Shown: positions 43,401 through 53,624 of the stretch, in pieces | Numbering within the stretch: the first letter of the stretch is position 1 | Layout: every line of letters starts with the position of its first letter | NCBI GenBank assembly: GCA_947561715.1 | Contig: OX387202.1 | Location: 3,100,001-3,164,000, forward strand | Direction of reading: 5' to 3' | DNA from: Ascidia mentula | Taxonomy: Eukaryota; Chordata; Ascidiacea; Phlebobranchia; Ascidiidae | DNA length: 64,000 bases | The notes under the pieces: model-generated | Told to the model about the DNA's origin: nothing | What the model saw: the letters and a program-made list of their open reading frames with translations, nothing else | Databases searched by the model: none | Made by a program: the position numbers and the translations under genes

Positions 43401-46400
43401 CAGACGTACAGTAAGTATGAAATACAATATGCAGTAGGCAACAGAAATCTCAAAAGAAAGAAAGTATAATAATGTATTCCTGTAAAAAAAACATGTCAGA
43501 GACAGCAAGTGAAAAGAAAATTAGTCGCGATAGCGCTGAGGTAAACGAACTTCACGACCTCTGCGAGTCATTTTAATCGGCTCAGCAGGCACAGGCACAG
43601 GATCAACTGAGCTACCATCGTTAATAGAAGATTGAGGCAAAGAAGAATGTGGCTCGTCTGTTTCTTCTTCAGCTATAGGCAAAGTAAGAGGCGAGGACAA
43701 AACATCAGACTCTAAAACAGTTTCATTTTGCTCATCAGAATCATTGAGATCTTCGAAAGAAGGTAAATGAGCTACTTTAATGCGATCAATAGACACGCTA
43801 TTTGATTTGCCATTCATAGCTAAATTGAAATATTTGGCATGCTTTTCAAGAACTTTGTAAGGTCCTCTATAATGTGGATAGAGAGGAGGTCTATGTCCAC
43901 CAACTTTAACGAAGACATGCGTGCATGATTTCAAATCTTTGTCAAGATAGGTTCTTCGTGATGACTGAACACGTCTAGGCGGAAATCTTATTTCTTCCAT
44001 TAAGGAACATAACTGTTTAGCATACTCTGATCTATGCTCAACGGAGGCTGTACTTTCAAAATAATCGCACGGCAATCTCAGAGTAGTACCGTACACCAAT
44101 TCTGCAGGAGAACAGTCTAATTCGGCGTGATGACTAGCATGTATTCCAAGCAAGACTAAGCCTAAATTTGTATACCAAGCCTCAGGATCGTTATATGCAC
44201 TTAAGGCTGCTTTAAGGCGTCTGTGCGTTCGTTCCACCAGACCGTTCGCCTTTGGATTATAGCTGGTGGTGTTAATTAATTTAATTCCCAAGCATTCGCA
44301 AAAGTCATTAAAAACACCTGAAATAAAATTTGATCCTCGATCGGTTGAGATGCGAAGCGGAACTCCAAAGCGAGAAATCCATCCTAGAAGAAGAGCATTT
44401 GCACATGTGACTGCAGTAATGTCCTGAAGAGGTATGGCTTCAAGCCAACGGCTAAATCTATCAACCACTGTCATAACATACGTATAACCATGTGAACTTG
44501 ACATCGGACCTACGATATCAACGTTAAGGTCGGTAAAGCGTTCTTGAGGCTCAATGTAATGGCCTAAAGGCGAGATATTATGCAAACGAACCTTACAAGA
44601 TTGGCAAGGAATGCACGTTTTACACCATTGTAGAATGTCATTGTTCATGCCAGGCCAGACATAGCGTTCTTTGATTAGTTTGCGAGTGATGGCAATACCA
44701 GGATGAGAAAGAGAATGAAGAACATTAAAAACACGTTTTCTGAACTCAGAAGGTACAACAGCTCTAAACATTCCTGTAGAAATGTCACCAACAATACTAA
44801 GATGAGAATTAGGAAGTCTACGCTTAACTAACCTTAAACTCTGACAATGTTCAGAAAGCATCTCATTAAAATCATCAGAATCCTGAACTGAAGCTAATTC
44901 TGTCAAATCAAATACATCCGGAGAAAGAGATATTGTGTTAACTTCAATTCTTGATAAACAATCTGCTACAACATTGTGAAAACCTTGAATATGTTCAATA
45001 CGACTCGTGAACTGGGAAATATAATCAAAATGTCGCTCTTGTCTCGGCGAAAGGTTATCAGACTTCGAGTGGAAAGCTCTAATGAGAGGTTTGTGATCTG
45101 TAACTACGTTGAAATTTCGTCCTCGAAGCAAATGTTTAAAATGCTTGACTGCTTCGTAAATAGCCAATAGTTCTCTATCAAAAGTGGAATATTTTCGTTG
45201 AGCGTTTGACAAACCTCGGGAGAAGAAAGCGAGTGGACGCCAATTACCATCGTCAAGTTGATTGAGAACAGCACCCATAGCAAAGTTACTGCTATCGCAC
45301 ACTAAAGAAAAACTTCCATTTAACTTTGGATAATGAAGCAAAGTTTCGTCACTTAAAAGATCACGAGATTTTTCGAAAGCAACGATAGCCTCTGCGGACC
45401 ATGCTAAATTTTTGTTTTTAGTGGAATCCTTACGCAGCATGTTTGTAAGTAACTGCAAATGTTCCGCACAATGAGGGATAAACCGTCTATAGAAATTTAC
45501 CATTCCGAGATAACGCCGTAACTCTTTAATTGTAGTTGGCCGTGGAAAGTTTTTAATTACGTCAACTTTACTTTTTAATGGGCAAAAACCATCTTTAGAA
45601 ATTTTGTGACCAAGAAAAGTTAGTTCACAAACTCCAAAATTGCTCTTTTCTACATTTATCTCCAAACCATAATCAGACAATCGTTTCAAAACCTGCCTTA
45701 AATGTTCCTTATGCTCTGTTTCAGACTTACTTGAAATCAAGATATCATCCAAATACACGAAAACAAAGGGCAAACCACGTAAAATCTGATCCATAAATCT
45801 TTGAAAAGTCTGTGGCGCATTACACAACCCAAATGGCAATCGCAAGTATTCCATTGATCTATGTGGAAAGACTACAGATGTTTTTGGTATTGATTCCTCA
45901 TCAAGCAAAATTTGAAAATAAGCATTGCGCAGGTCTAACTTAGAAAAAACAGTAGCACCATCAAGATTGTTGACAAAATCAGCCAAAAATGGAATTGGGT
46001 ATCTATCAGCCTCAGTAATCAAATTTAGCCTTCGATAATCGCCACAGATGCGCCATTTACCATTGGGTTTAGGAACGACATGAATAGCAGAAGACCAAGG
46101 AGAATTGCTAGGGCGAACAATACCTTTGCTCTCAAGTTCATCGAACTGTTCATGAACAACCTTAAGCATTTCCGGAGACAAGCGTCTAGGACGACAACTG
46201 ACTGGGTAGCCTTTAGTAATAATCTTATGCTTCACCGTGTGTTGAACAGGCTTACCAATACGCATGGGCTCTGTTACTTTGGGAAATTCAGATACAATTT
46301 TCTCAAATTCATTTAACTCTTTTTCTTTTCGTTCAAAAGTCACATTATTTTTTCTGTTGTTAACATCTGACGTTACTGCATCACAACTATTAATACTTCG

Positions 46401-49400
46401 CTGGATTACACGAACAAACTTCTTGTTATTGTTTACATAAAAAGATCTGCGTCGAGTATTACGTGCGTAATGATTATAACGCCCATAAGATGGTAATTTG
46501 GAATAAAAATTACGCATTTCATGAGCATTATGGTGATCACGAAAGCCTTCCTGTCTATATCTGTTGCGCGAAAAGGATCTGAAATTATTGATCAAGCGTC
46601 TTCCTTTGACATCAACAAGAAAATCAAAATATTTCAGAAAATCACTTCCAATTATACCTTGGTCAATATCAGCAACAAAAAACTTCCAACAATAAGAACG
46701 ATTCTGACCAAAATTTACTTCCAAGTGCGTTATTCCAAAAATCTTAAGACAACTGCCAGAAATGCCGCGAAATACGGTGTTAACTCGTTGGAAGCAATGC
46801 TTTACAAACCATAAAGGAACCAATGATACATCAGATCCAGTGTCGACCAAAAAAGATAAATTCAAACGTGGGTCATAAACGTTAAAGGTTTCGTGAGAAA
46901 ACCTATGGCCTCTCCAACCCCACCTTGAGGAGGCCGGCCTTAGTTTTTTGGACTATTAAAAGAATTTGGAAAGGAACAAGGCGGAATACAAGACCGAGCA
47001 TTAAAACCATAATGCGAGTGGTAATAACAAATGTGTTGACTTCCACTATTATGACCATAAAAATGTCTGGGAGCAGATGAAAAAGAATGTCGAAAACGAT
47101 TATCATAGCTATTACAATTTCTTCGAGCAGAGTTAACCCAAGATTGGTCGTGAACACGCCTCGGGCGATACGAATGATTGTCAGAATATCGCGGTTTATA
47201 ACCAGAATATTGCGGTTCATAAGAATGTGTGGGAAAAGATTTCGGCTGAGAAGACAATTCACTAATCTTTTGACTAATCTGCTCTATTTTCCGATCAAGA
47301 TGGTCATTAATAAGCATTTGGGAATTAACAGTTGTTTTTTCTTCTTCAACACGCGAAACAGGCTGACTAGGAGAACTTATAGACAACATGGCATCAGCTT
47401 TAAGAGCAAGAGTATTCAAATCCGAATCATAATCAGTAGCAAGAATTAAGCGAATATTCGACGGCAACTTGTCAATGAAGAAACGTTTTAACAAGCGCTC
47501 TGTACTAGGTTCTAAATCTCCAGAATGGTTAAGAAGAATTAACATTTCATGCAACAATTCAGAGGGTTTCTTGCCATGCAAAGATGTTCTGTTTAACAAC
47601 TCGTTTAAGCGACTGATTTCATCCTTTTCATAAAATTTCAACAAAGCCTCTTTAAGCGCAGTATAAGGTCTGTCAGTGTCCCTATTCAATACTACATTTC
47701 CTACCTTTGAAATTTGTTCCTCATTCAGACAAGAGACAGTGTAGTTAAATTTCTGTGACTCACTTGTTACATCACAAGCAGCAAGCATCCTTTCTATGCT
47801 ACTGAACCAAGCCTTCGGCATCTTAGACCAGAATTCCGGCAAACGCAGTTTAGGAGCATCTGAAACTGAAATACCTGTACGAAACCTGGAAGGAGAAGTG
47901 TTAGAATGGTTTCTAGTTATGTTAGGCTCAGAAAAAGTTACATTAGTATTGGCTGTATTTAACCTGGATAGAGATTTAAGTCTTATTTGTTCCGTGTCGG
48001 TTACATGCGTTCCCCCTAAGTGAGAAGATGACAAACCCGGCGGCCTAAGAAGAGTGTTCCCATCTTGATTATATACAGTGGGCTTAAAATCGTCCCTATT
48101 GACTTGCAAACCAGGCGCTAAATAAGCTGGGGTAGTAGGTGTTTGTTTCATTTTAGGTAAAAACGATATAAATTTCTCCATAAACTAACAAGGTTTAAGC
48201 GTAAAAACAAAGTAGGCAAATTAATTAACAACGCAGTTGTCGTTCAAGCGAAAGAAATAAAAAAACAAGCACTTTACCAAATATGAAATAATTGAAGTTG
48301 ATCCAACGACGATGTTCCTTCCGATGAATTCCTTCCGATGAAGTTCCAAGTCCTCGTATAATTCCTTTGAACAGCAACGTTGATGCAGAATCCAAGAATT
48401 TCTTCCAGATAAGCGTATAAGCAACCAAAGTGTCCGTAAAATTCGTGTCCGCAGAATCATCAAGGGATATAGAATATAGTTGTCGGCCAGAAAAAATGCC
48501 ACCATCGAATAAATGAAGGAAAGTTCGTATTAAAATTGTCAAACGGTGTTCGTCCAACCTCGAAATTCGGTTAGAAAAAGAAAAGCCAAAGACAACAGGC
48601 TCTATCGTCGAGAAGAATTGATTTGCAACGATTTTGACACAGTTTCTTTTTATCTTTCATTGTTTTAGAAATGGCGAAAAATCAAGATTATCATCCGCAA
48701 GTTCATCATAGATTTATCGTGAGAATACTTCTTCAGTATAGAGTTCTTCAATAGATAAGACAGAAAGTACTCACGATTTCAGTTCTTTGCATAAAATCCA
48801 ATATCACGTCGAGGTAAACCAATTTGTAGATGCGTGTTCTATTTTAGAAAACTCCGTGTAGATCTGACACCATTTCAGCATAACAATCTTTTATTGAGAT
48901 GGCAAAAACTTGACAGACATCAAACAGCAAATCCAAGAGTTCAGTTATCAATTTAAACGTTCGGTATCGAAATAGTCAGAATGGCATTGAGTTGAGTTGT
49001 TAGAGTAATCTGTTTTTTAGACAATGCATTACATCGCTTTTTAAACCCGCTTGCAACTTTCTTTCGAACAATAAACTTCTTCAAGTTAAAAATGCCTCCA
49101 GGTCAAGTCATGATGTGCCAGCGCACTATATCTGCGTCCAGACAAGGCGGAGACACTGACACGTTTTTATCGGGGTCGCAAGCGAGTTAATTGTTTTAGA
49201 GCGATGGTCGTGAAAGTTTTAAATGGTCGTTCAGAGTTACGTGAATGCGTGAGTAAACGCTCCAGGGTATGAAAGTTGCACAAACATAACATCGGCAAGT
49301 AATCAACGTACATTATAAAAATACATATTAAAAATACACATGTGTGTTCACTACAAGCACTACATTTATCTTTGAAGATTATTCCATCAGTATAGTCACT

Positions 49401-50375
49401 GAATGTGCCATTTGACTGAAAGTCTTGACGTTTCAGAATGTGTGGGTTTTGCATTAGTTTCATGATGGACAATCCTATTGGAACATAATGTGCGAAACAC
49501 TCCTTGCCACCTTCTTTTCCAAGAAAAAGTGTTTGTGGAGGGATGTAGCTAAAAGTGTTAGTATAAAAATGAACTCTGGAGTGTGTCGACCGTAAAATTC
49601 CATTGTCATTGCTAAAAATGTTGTTTAGAGACCATTTTTCTATGATCCTTATTAAACTTTTGGTTGTTCCCGGCGATATTTTTTTTTGGTTTTCAAACTT
49701 CTTTAGCTCATTCACAACATTGGAATCTCGTATATCTGTAATCTGTTCAAGTTCCTGAACCAGGCTATTAATAGTGGATCGAGGAACAAGCAACTTGGTT
49801 TCTAGTTTTAGAAAAAATAATGCCACTGACTGAATAAATGGCGCCATATCGTCTTCACAATCACTGCTGCAACCTTCACCATTAAATGCACCAGTACAAT
49901 CTTCAGCGTCATACACTTCAATTATATTTTCAGATGATACAATTTCGGTACTCTGAATTGTTTGAGTTACATTATGCTTTCTTGTTATGTGTGATGTAAA
50001 AGATGAAACTTTGCTGTAACTAAAGTTGCAATCTGTGTAGGGACATGTCACAGAAGTGCCCTCACATATGTGACATTTCATGTGTGCAATCTGATTTTTT
50101 AAATTACGGAATTGTTTTTTGCATGAAGAATCGGTACACAACCAAACCAAGTCTAATTTTTCTGCAGTCATTTTTCGCTCACAATGTAAATGCTTTCTGT
50201 TGTGGTGGACTTTAAGTGATGTATACTTGTTGTAATGTGAGGTACAGTGGATCACCGGGCATTGGAAAGTACAATTAACTAAGTTTCGGTGACTTGACAA
50301 ATGTCTCAGTTTCGAAATACTATCTGTGGCAGATCCATATTTGTAACCACATATATAACACTCTACAACACTCAT
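40479..50375 (-). CDS. C2H2-finger Tnp2-like transposase, interrupted by the Gypsy insertion
   Basis: The 5' part, 50375 down to about 49356, starts MSVVECYICGYKYGSATDSI and carries several C2H2 fingers (CTFQCPVIHCTSHYNKYTSL, CPYTDCNFSYSKVSSFTSHI), then LKLETKLLVPRSTINSLVQE. The 3' part, about 42059 to 40479, holds IFLYQDSFEMVNPLGSSRKK, LGDNLGSHTVGGFIECFS, LPPCLGHDLFEGVVAYDVAL and KPKHHFLMHYPHLIVQFGPL, the conserved core of an animal transposase family. The LTR element 42070-49355 lies between the halves at GATGG-IIFKDKCSA / MNIFLYQDSFE. Without that insertion the two halves would adjoin. The gene looks otherwise open, so the host transposon was young when hit. Confidence 0.75.
42070..42600 (-). 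repeat. Gypsy 3' LTR
   Basis: 531 bp, TG...CA ends, identical by eye to 48825-49355. Confidence 0.93.
43521..46865 (-). CDS. pol: Gypsy pol polyprotein (PR-RT-RNaseH-IN)
   Basis: A single long frame contains the aspartic protease motif LVDTGSDVSLVP near its start, reverse transcriptase (LPFGLCNAPQTFQRFMDQ and FVYLDDILI), RNase H (LVCDSSNFAMGAVLNQ and the FDRELLAIYEAVKHFKHLL block), and integrase with an HHCC-type finger (SHPGIAITRKLIKERY, CKTCIPCQSC) followed by the catalytic core (DIVGPMSSSHGYTYVMTVVD, NPKANGLVERTHR). It makes complementary DNA from element RNA and inserts it into the host genome. Domain order places it in Ty3/Gypsy. Confidence 0.93.
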   Translation of the reverse strand: MNLSFLVDTGSDVSLVPLWFVKHCFQRVNTVFRGISGSCLKIFGITHLEVNFGQNRSYCWKFFVADIDQGIIGSDFLKYFDFLVDVKGRRLINNFRSFSRNRYRQEGFRDHHNAHEMRNFYSKLPSYGRYNHYARNTRRRSFYVNNNKKFVRVIQRSINSCDAVTSDVNNRKNNVTFERKEKELNEFEKIVSEFPKVTEPMRIGKPVQHTVKHKIITKGYPVSCRPRRLSPEMLKVVHEQFDELESKGIVRPSNSPWSSAIHVVPKPNGKWRICGDYRRLNLITEADRYPIPFLADFVNNLDGATVFSKLDLRNAYFQILLDEESIPKTSVVFPHRSMEYLRLPFGLCNAPQTFQRFMDQILRGLPFVFVYLDDILISSKSETEHKEHLRQVLKRLSDYGLEINVEKSNFGVCELTFLGHKISKDGFCPLKSKVDVIKNFPRPTTIKELRRYLGMVNFYRRFIPHCAEHLQLLTNMLRKDSTKNKNLAWSAEAIVAFEKSRDLLSDETLLHYPKLNGSFSLVCDSSNFAMGAVLNQLDDGNWRPLAFFSRGLSNAQRKYSTFDRELLAIYEAVKHFKHLLRGRNFNVVTDHKPLIRAFHSKSDNLSPRQERHFDYISQFTSRIEHIQGFHNVVADCLSRIEVNTISLSPDVFDLTELASVQDSDDFNEMLSEHCQSLRLVKRRLPNSHLSIVGDISTGMFRAVVPSEFRKRVFNVLHSLSHPGIAITRKLIKERYVWPGMNNDILQWCKTCIPCQSCKVRLHNISPLGHYIEPQERFTDLNVDIVGPMSSSHGYTYVMTVVDRFSRWLEAIPLQDITAVTCANALLLGWISRFGVPLRISTDRGSNFISGVFNDFCECLGIKLINTTSYNPKANGLVERTHRRLKAALSAYNDPEAWYTNLGLVLLGIHASHHAELDCSPAELVYGTTLRLPCDYFESTASVEHRSEYAKQLCSLMEEIRFPPRRVQSSRRTYLDKDLKSCTHVFVKVGGHRPPLYPHYRGPYKVLEKHAKYFNLAMNGKSNSVSIDRIKVAHLPSFEDLNDSDEQNETVLESDVLSSPLTLPIAEEETDEPHSSLPQSSINDGSSVDPVPVPAEPIKMTRRGREVRLPQRYRD
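46940..48181 (-). CDS. gag: Gypsy gag-type protein
   Basis: The frame starts MEKFISFLPKMKQTPTTPAY, has a capsid-like helical middle (PEFWSKMPKAWFSSIERMLA) and ends in a histidine/cysteine-rich tail (ICYYHSHYGFNARSCIPPC) of the type seen at the end of gag in invertebrate Gypsy elements. The tail probably binds nucleic acid. It overlaps or closely precedes pol in position, as in related elements. Confidence 0.85.
   Translation of the reverse strand: MEKFISFLPKMKQTPTTPAYLAPGLQVNRDDFKPTVYNQDGNTLLRPPGLSSSHLGGTHVTDTEQIRLKSLSRLNTANTNVTFSEPNITRNHSNTSPSRFRTGISVSDAPKLRLPEFWSKMPKAWFSSIERMLAACDVTSESQKFNYTVSCLNEEQISKVGNVVLNRDTDRPYTALKEALLKFYEKDEISRLNELLNRTSLHGKKPSELLHEMLILLNHSGDLEPSTERLLKRFFIDKLPSNIRLILATDYDSDLNTLALKADAMLSISSPSQPVSRVEEEKTTVNSQMLINDHLDRKIEQISQKISELSSQPKSFPTHSYEPQYSGYKPRYSDNHSYRPRRVHDQSWVNSARRNCNSYDNRFRHSFSSAPRHFYGHNSGSQHICYYHSHYGFNARSCIPPCSFPNSFNSPKN
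48825..49355 (-). repeat. Gypsy 5' LTR
   Basis: 531 bp, TG...CA ends; 5' end of the element in its own transcription sense. Confidence 0.93.
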
Positions 50376-51282
50376 TTTGTGTACCTATACAGTCTATAAA
50401 ATCAGTAAAACTTCCAATTTTATCAAAGTTACAACAATATAATTATTTTATATATATCTATACTATACACACTATACCACATAAAAGAGACACAATATAG
50501 CCTATGTTATATAAAAGTTACTTACCACACAGTCCAGATTTTAACGTAATCAGCAAAGCAAAAAGCTATTCAGAACAATAAATCTAACAGTTTTTAAAGA
50601 ATAAAATTTAATTAACAACATTTCCCTTAAAAAAGTCGGAACCAAACTATAAACGTGGCATCCAAAGAACGCCTTGTCAGATTGCACCACGAGACGACAA
50701 ATTACGTCAAAATAAAACAAACACACGCCCCTGAACAAAGCTTTGTGGATCCCATCCGTAATATAATTTTTCTTGGGTTAGTTTTTGTAATAATTTGTTC
50801 TTTAGCAGTAATTGCTTGTTTTAATAATATTTGCCAAAGTTTTTTTTTTATTGCCAAATGTTTGCGTAGTCGGGATAAATACTTTAAGATTAAACGCCAG
50901 AATTATACATTTTGGTGATATTTGTTCGGCGGTAATACTTGCGAGGCGGTCTTCATAAAACTATTGCTTTTTTGCGAACTCATCACCAATATGTGAAACA
51001 CGGCGGCAATCAGAAACAATGTAAAAATACACGTGGCAGTGTAAAATTCCATAGAGATTATTGAAAATTTCGATTTTATCTTCTATTTACCCCAGTAAAA
51101 TTACTTTTTTTAACATGTATTTTTTATAACACCAAAAACATTGTAAAAAAGCAATATTTTTTGACAAAAAAGGTCATATTCTGTTATATTACATCAATCA
51201 TGTGGAAAAATGAAAAAACAACCTCAATCTTGTACTTTTACATCCTTTTTTTGGTGTTCTTTTACAAAAATTTTTTACAGTG

Positions 51283-52844
51283 TAGGCCTATGCATCACTT
51301 TATTTATGAAGATAACACCCAACATTCGGTTTACCATGGAGCGCAGTCTTTAGTTTGTTCAAACCTTCAAGCAAAAATTACACAGACTACCTTAAACTGG
51401 TTAATTTGTTCTAAATGGTAGCAAGATTTTGTATTTCAAAATGTAAATTAGCTAAATTGCAAGAGTGTTTTGAAATATTCCATACAAAAGTCTAGTAAGT
51501 TTCGGCAGCAGAACGAAAAATCCACTGCCAACTAAAAATGGCAAAGAATTCAAACTAAAATGAAATGCGTTCTAATTTAACCGCGATTGTAGGGAACGAT
51601 CTGAGTGATTTTGTTACGCTGATTTTTATCCCACATTCCTTGTAACGCATGCAAAGTATGTTAGAAAATACATGAACAGAAACATGAACATTGACATGAA
51701 GACACGTTTTGCAAACTCGTCGTGAGTCCAAGGCAACTGCTTACCGAGTGCTGTTTACACTTTTCTGCCTGAACAACGCCTGGTTACAGATGCCTACAGG
51801 CATAGAACTGAACCCATGACAGAGTGGAAAACAAAGGTTATGAAATAACGTAGACAACAAAAGCGAAACCGACGCGTTTCCTGCTCCTTAAGAAATGCCA
51901 CCATAACTTCCTTGTGTTGTTGGCTGCACTCCACAAAGTTGGGTGTTAGATTATCTTGCGCACACGTAGAGGTGGTTGTTTCTTTTTATTTTCTGGTCGA
52001 TCAACATTTTCATCGAAACTGAATCGCGAAAAGTTATGAAATGACGGCTCGCTCTGGTCCCTAGGAAATCAGTAAGTCGTACAAACCGGTTATATTATCT
52101 TTGTGTGGAGAAACTAAGATCTTGTTGTCTGACGCGTTTTCCAACCGGTGTGAATAAAGCGGAAAAGTCAAAACTATTTTTTAACAACTATTGACGTCAC
52201 TATCGACGCTTATTCAAAGCTTTGTACTAAAATGACATTTATGTGACAACGTGTATTATGACGTCATGACCTTTACATAAAGAAACGCCAGTAAAAATGG
52301 GCTTACGTAAGAGTTGGAATATGTCTGGTTGGGAAGCAACGACAAGACGGCTTTGCGCCACCATTTTGCAAACGAGCACCCGCCGGCAGAAACGCGTCTA
52401 AGCATTTCAATTTGTTTTTGGTGGTATTTGTGGAACAGCCCATGGCCAATGGACTGGATGTGTGCGAAGCGGTTGCAGGCAGTTTTATTTGGTGTTGTGT
52501 TTATGGATGGAGAACATCTTTTATCATTGTTTTAATGTTTTTCAATGACGTCGTGCGTTCGTGCTGCGGGTCGTCATTGTTTTGATTCGCACTCCCTTAT
52601 CTTTCTGCTTCCGGTATAAGAGGGCCTTGCACTGCAGTGGTGTGTGCAGTTGTTTAGATGCAGTGGTAGGGGACATTGAGTTCACCATTTCAGTTTTATT
52701 TGTTTGCTTATTATTGGTACATGTAGCTTCGAGTGTTTTAATGCAGTTTATTTGCAGAAACTAATGATGACGTATGCTGTAGGATAAATCGATTTAAAAA
52801 AAAAAAAAATTTTAAAATATCAGGACGGTAATCAGAAACACTGT
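51283..52844. other. Intergenic sequence, no convincing gene
   Basis: Mixed sequence with several short open frames (for example 52314-52535) lacking recognisable domains. Nothing else was seen. Confidence 0.4.
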
Positions 52845-53434
52845 TCCGCTAGTGGGCGTTTCGTCCTTACGGGTTACTGTCGGTCTATTTTGAGCGTGCC
52901 ATAACAACAGTGATTGCTAGGGATACCGGTACATTGGTGAACAATGACACCACATCAAAGGATACCATGCTTTCATGTTGCTCCACTCGTAAGCTCCCAA
53001 CCTCGGCTGCAAACTCGCGTGAGTTTTTCACATGGTGCGGAATATTGCCCAAGAAAGGAGCGATTATTTTAGCATTCTTGAGTCGTTTCATATTCACAAA
53101 AACAGTGGGTGCGTCAACGACAAACAACAATGTGTTTACTTTCCGGCAGTTTATAACAATTTGTTGTAACTGTTTCGCCTCCCGCAGTGTTTCGTGTTTT
53201 GCCTCTGCTACGTGATCTAACAAGCGGTGTTAACGTGTCCTTTTTTGTGCCCCTGAATGTTTTAGTGCAGTTTACTTTGAAATTGCGGCATCAATACCTG
53301 ATGAAGTCTCGCTGAATGGCAGACGAAACGTCGTAAAATACAGTACGTATATTTTATGCCAGAAGAGCGGTATATTTTAAATTGCAGTATGCCTGGCAGC
53401 AACAGGAGTTCCAGGTTTGTTTTAGGTTGAATGC
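52845..53434 (-). mobile_element. Penelope-like element fragment, broken
   Basis: Closely matches, in inverse orientation, the left half of the Penelope-like copy at 2797-4068, including the RT piece [19 protein letters not shown] and the terminal region. Its right edge carries GTTTTAGGTTGAAT, the same bases that border the first copy on its right. It is only a fragment and lies 190 bp upstream of the LCCL gene. Confidence 0.8.
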
Positions 53435-53624
53435 ATGGCCAAAGAAAAATCAGAAAATCTTCATAAACTAAATGCAATTAACAGAAGAATATTTTTGAGA
53501 AAAAAATACATCGCAAATCCATTTTCGGAAATTTATATGAGATAAAACTATTAATATTGCAATTTTTGATTTGTTTTAAATTTCTTGTTTACTTCTAGCG
53601 TATGTTCTTTAATTTTGTGTAGCA

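Larger units (their letters stand above)
42070..49355 (-). mobile_element. Ty3/Gypsy LTR retrotransposon, looks whole and young
   Basis: Two 531-bp LTRs (42070-42600 and 48825-49355) start TGTAGATGCG and end TTCACTACA. By eye they show no difference, which points to a recent insertion. The short AGCA lies on both outer sides. Between them, reading right to left, are a gag frame (46940-48181) and a long pol frame (43521-46865) in the order protease, reverse transcriptase, RNase H, integrase, which is the Ty3/Gypsy order. No envelope gene was seen. The element sits inside the transposase gene of the CACTA-like transposon. Confidence 0.93.
38049..51282 (-). mobile_element. CACTA/EnSpm-like DNA transposon, split by an LTR element
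   Basis: The left end CACTGTAAAAAA (38049) is matched by the inverted right end TTTTTTACAGTG (51282), with TA on both outer sides (38047-38048 and 51283-51284), consistent with the short target duplication of this superfamily. TGTAAAAA motifs recur near both ends (38117, 38250, 50993, 51022, 51130-51150), like CACTA subterminal repeats. It encodes two minus-strand genes: a C2H2-finger transposase-like protein (50375 to 40479) and a SAM-like partner (40393 to 38716). Net length without the Gypsy insertion is about 5.9 kb. Confidence 0.75.

Noticed and set aside
42070-49355. Retrovirus with envelope
   Set aside because: No third envelope-like frame between pol and the 3' LTR; a plain Ty3/Gypsy element fits.
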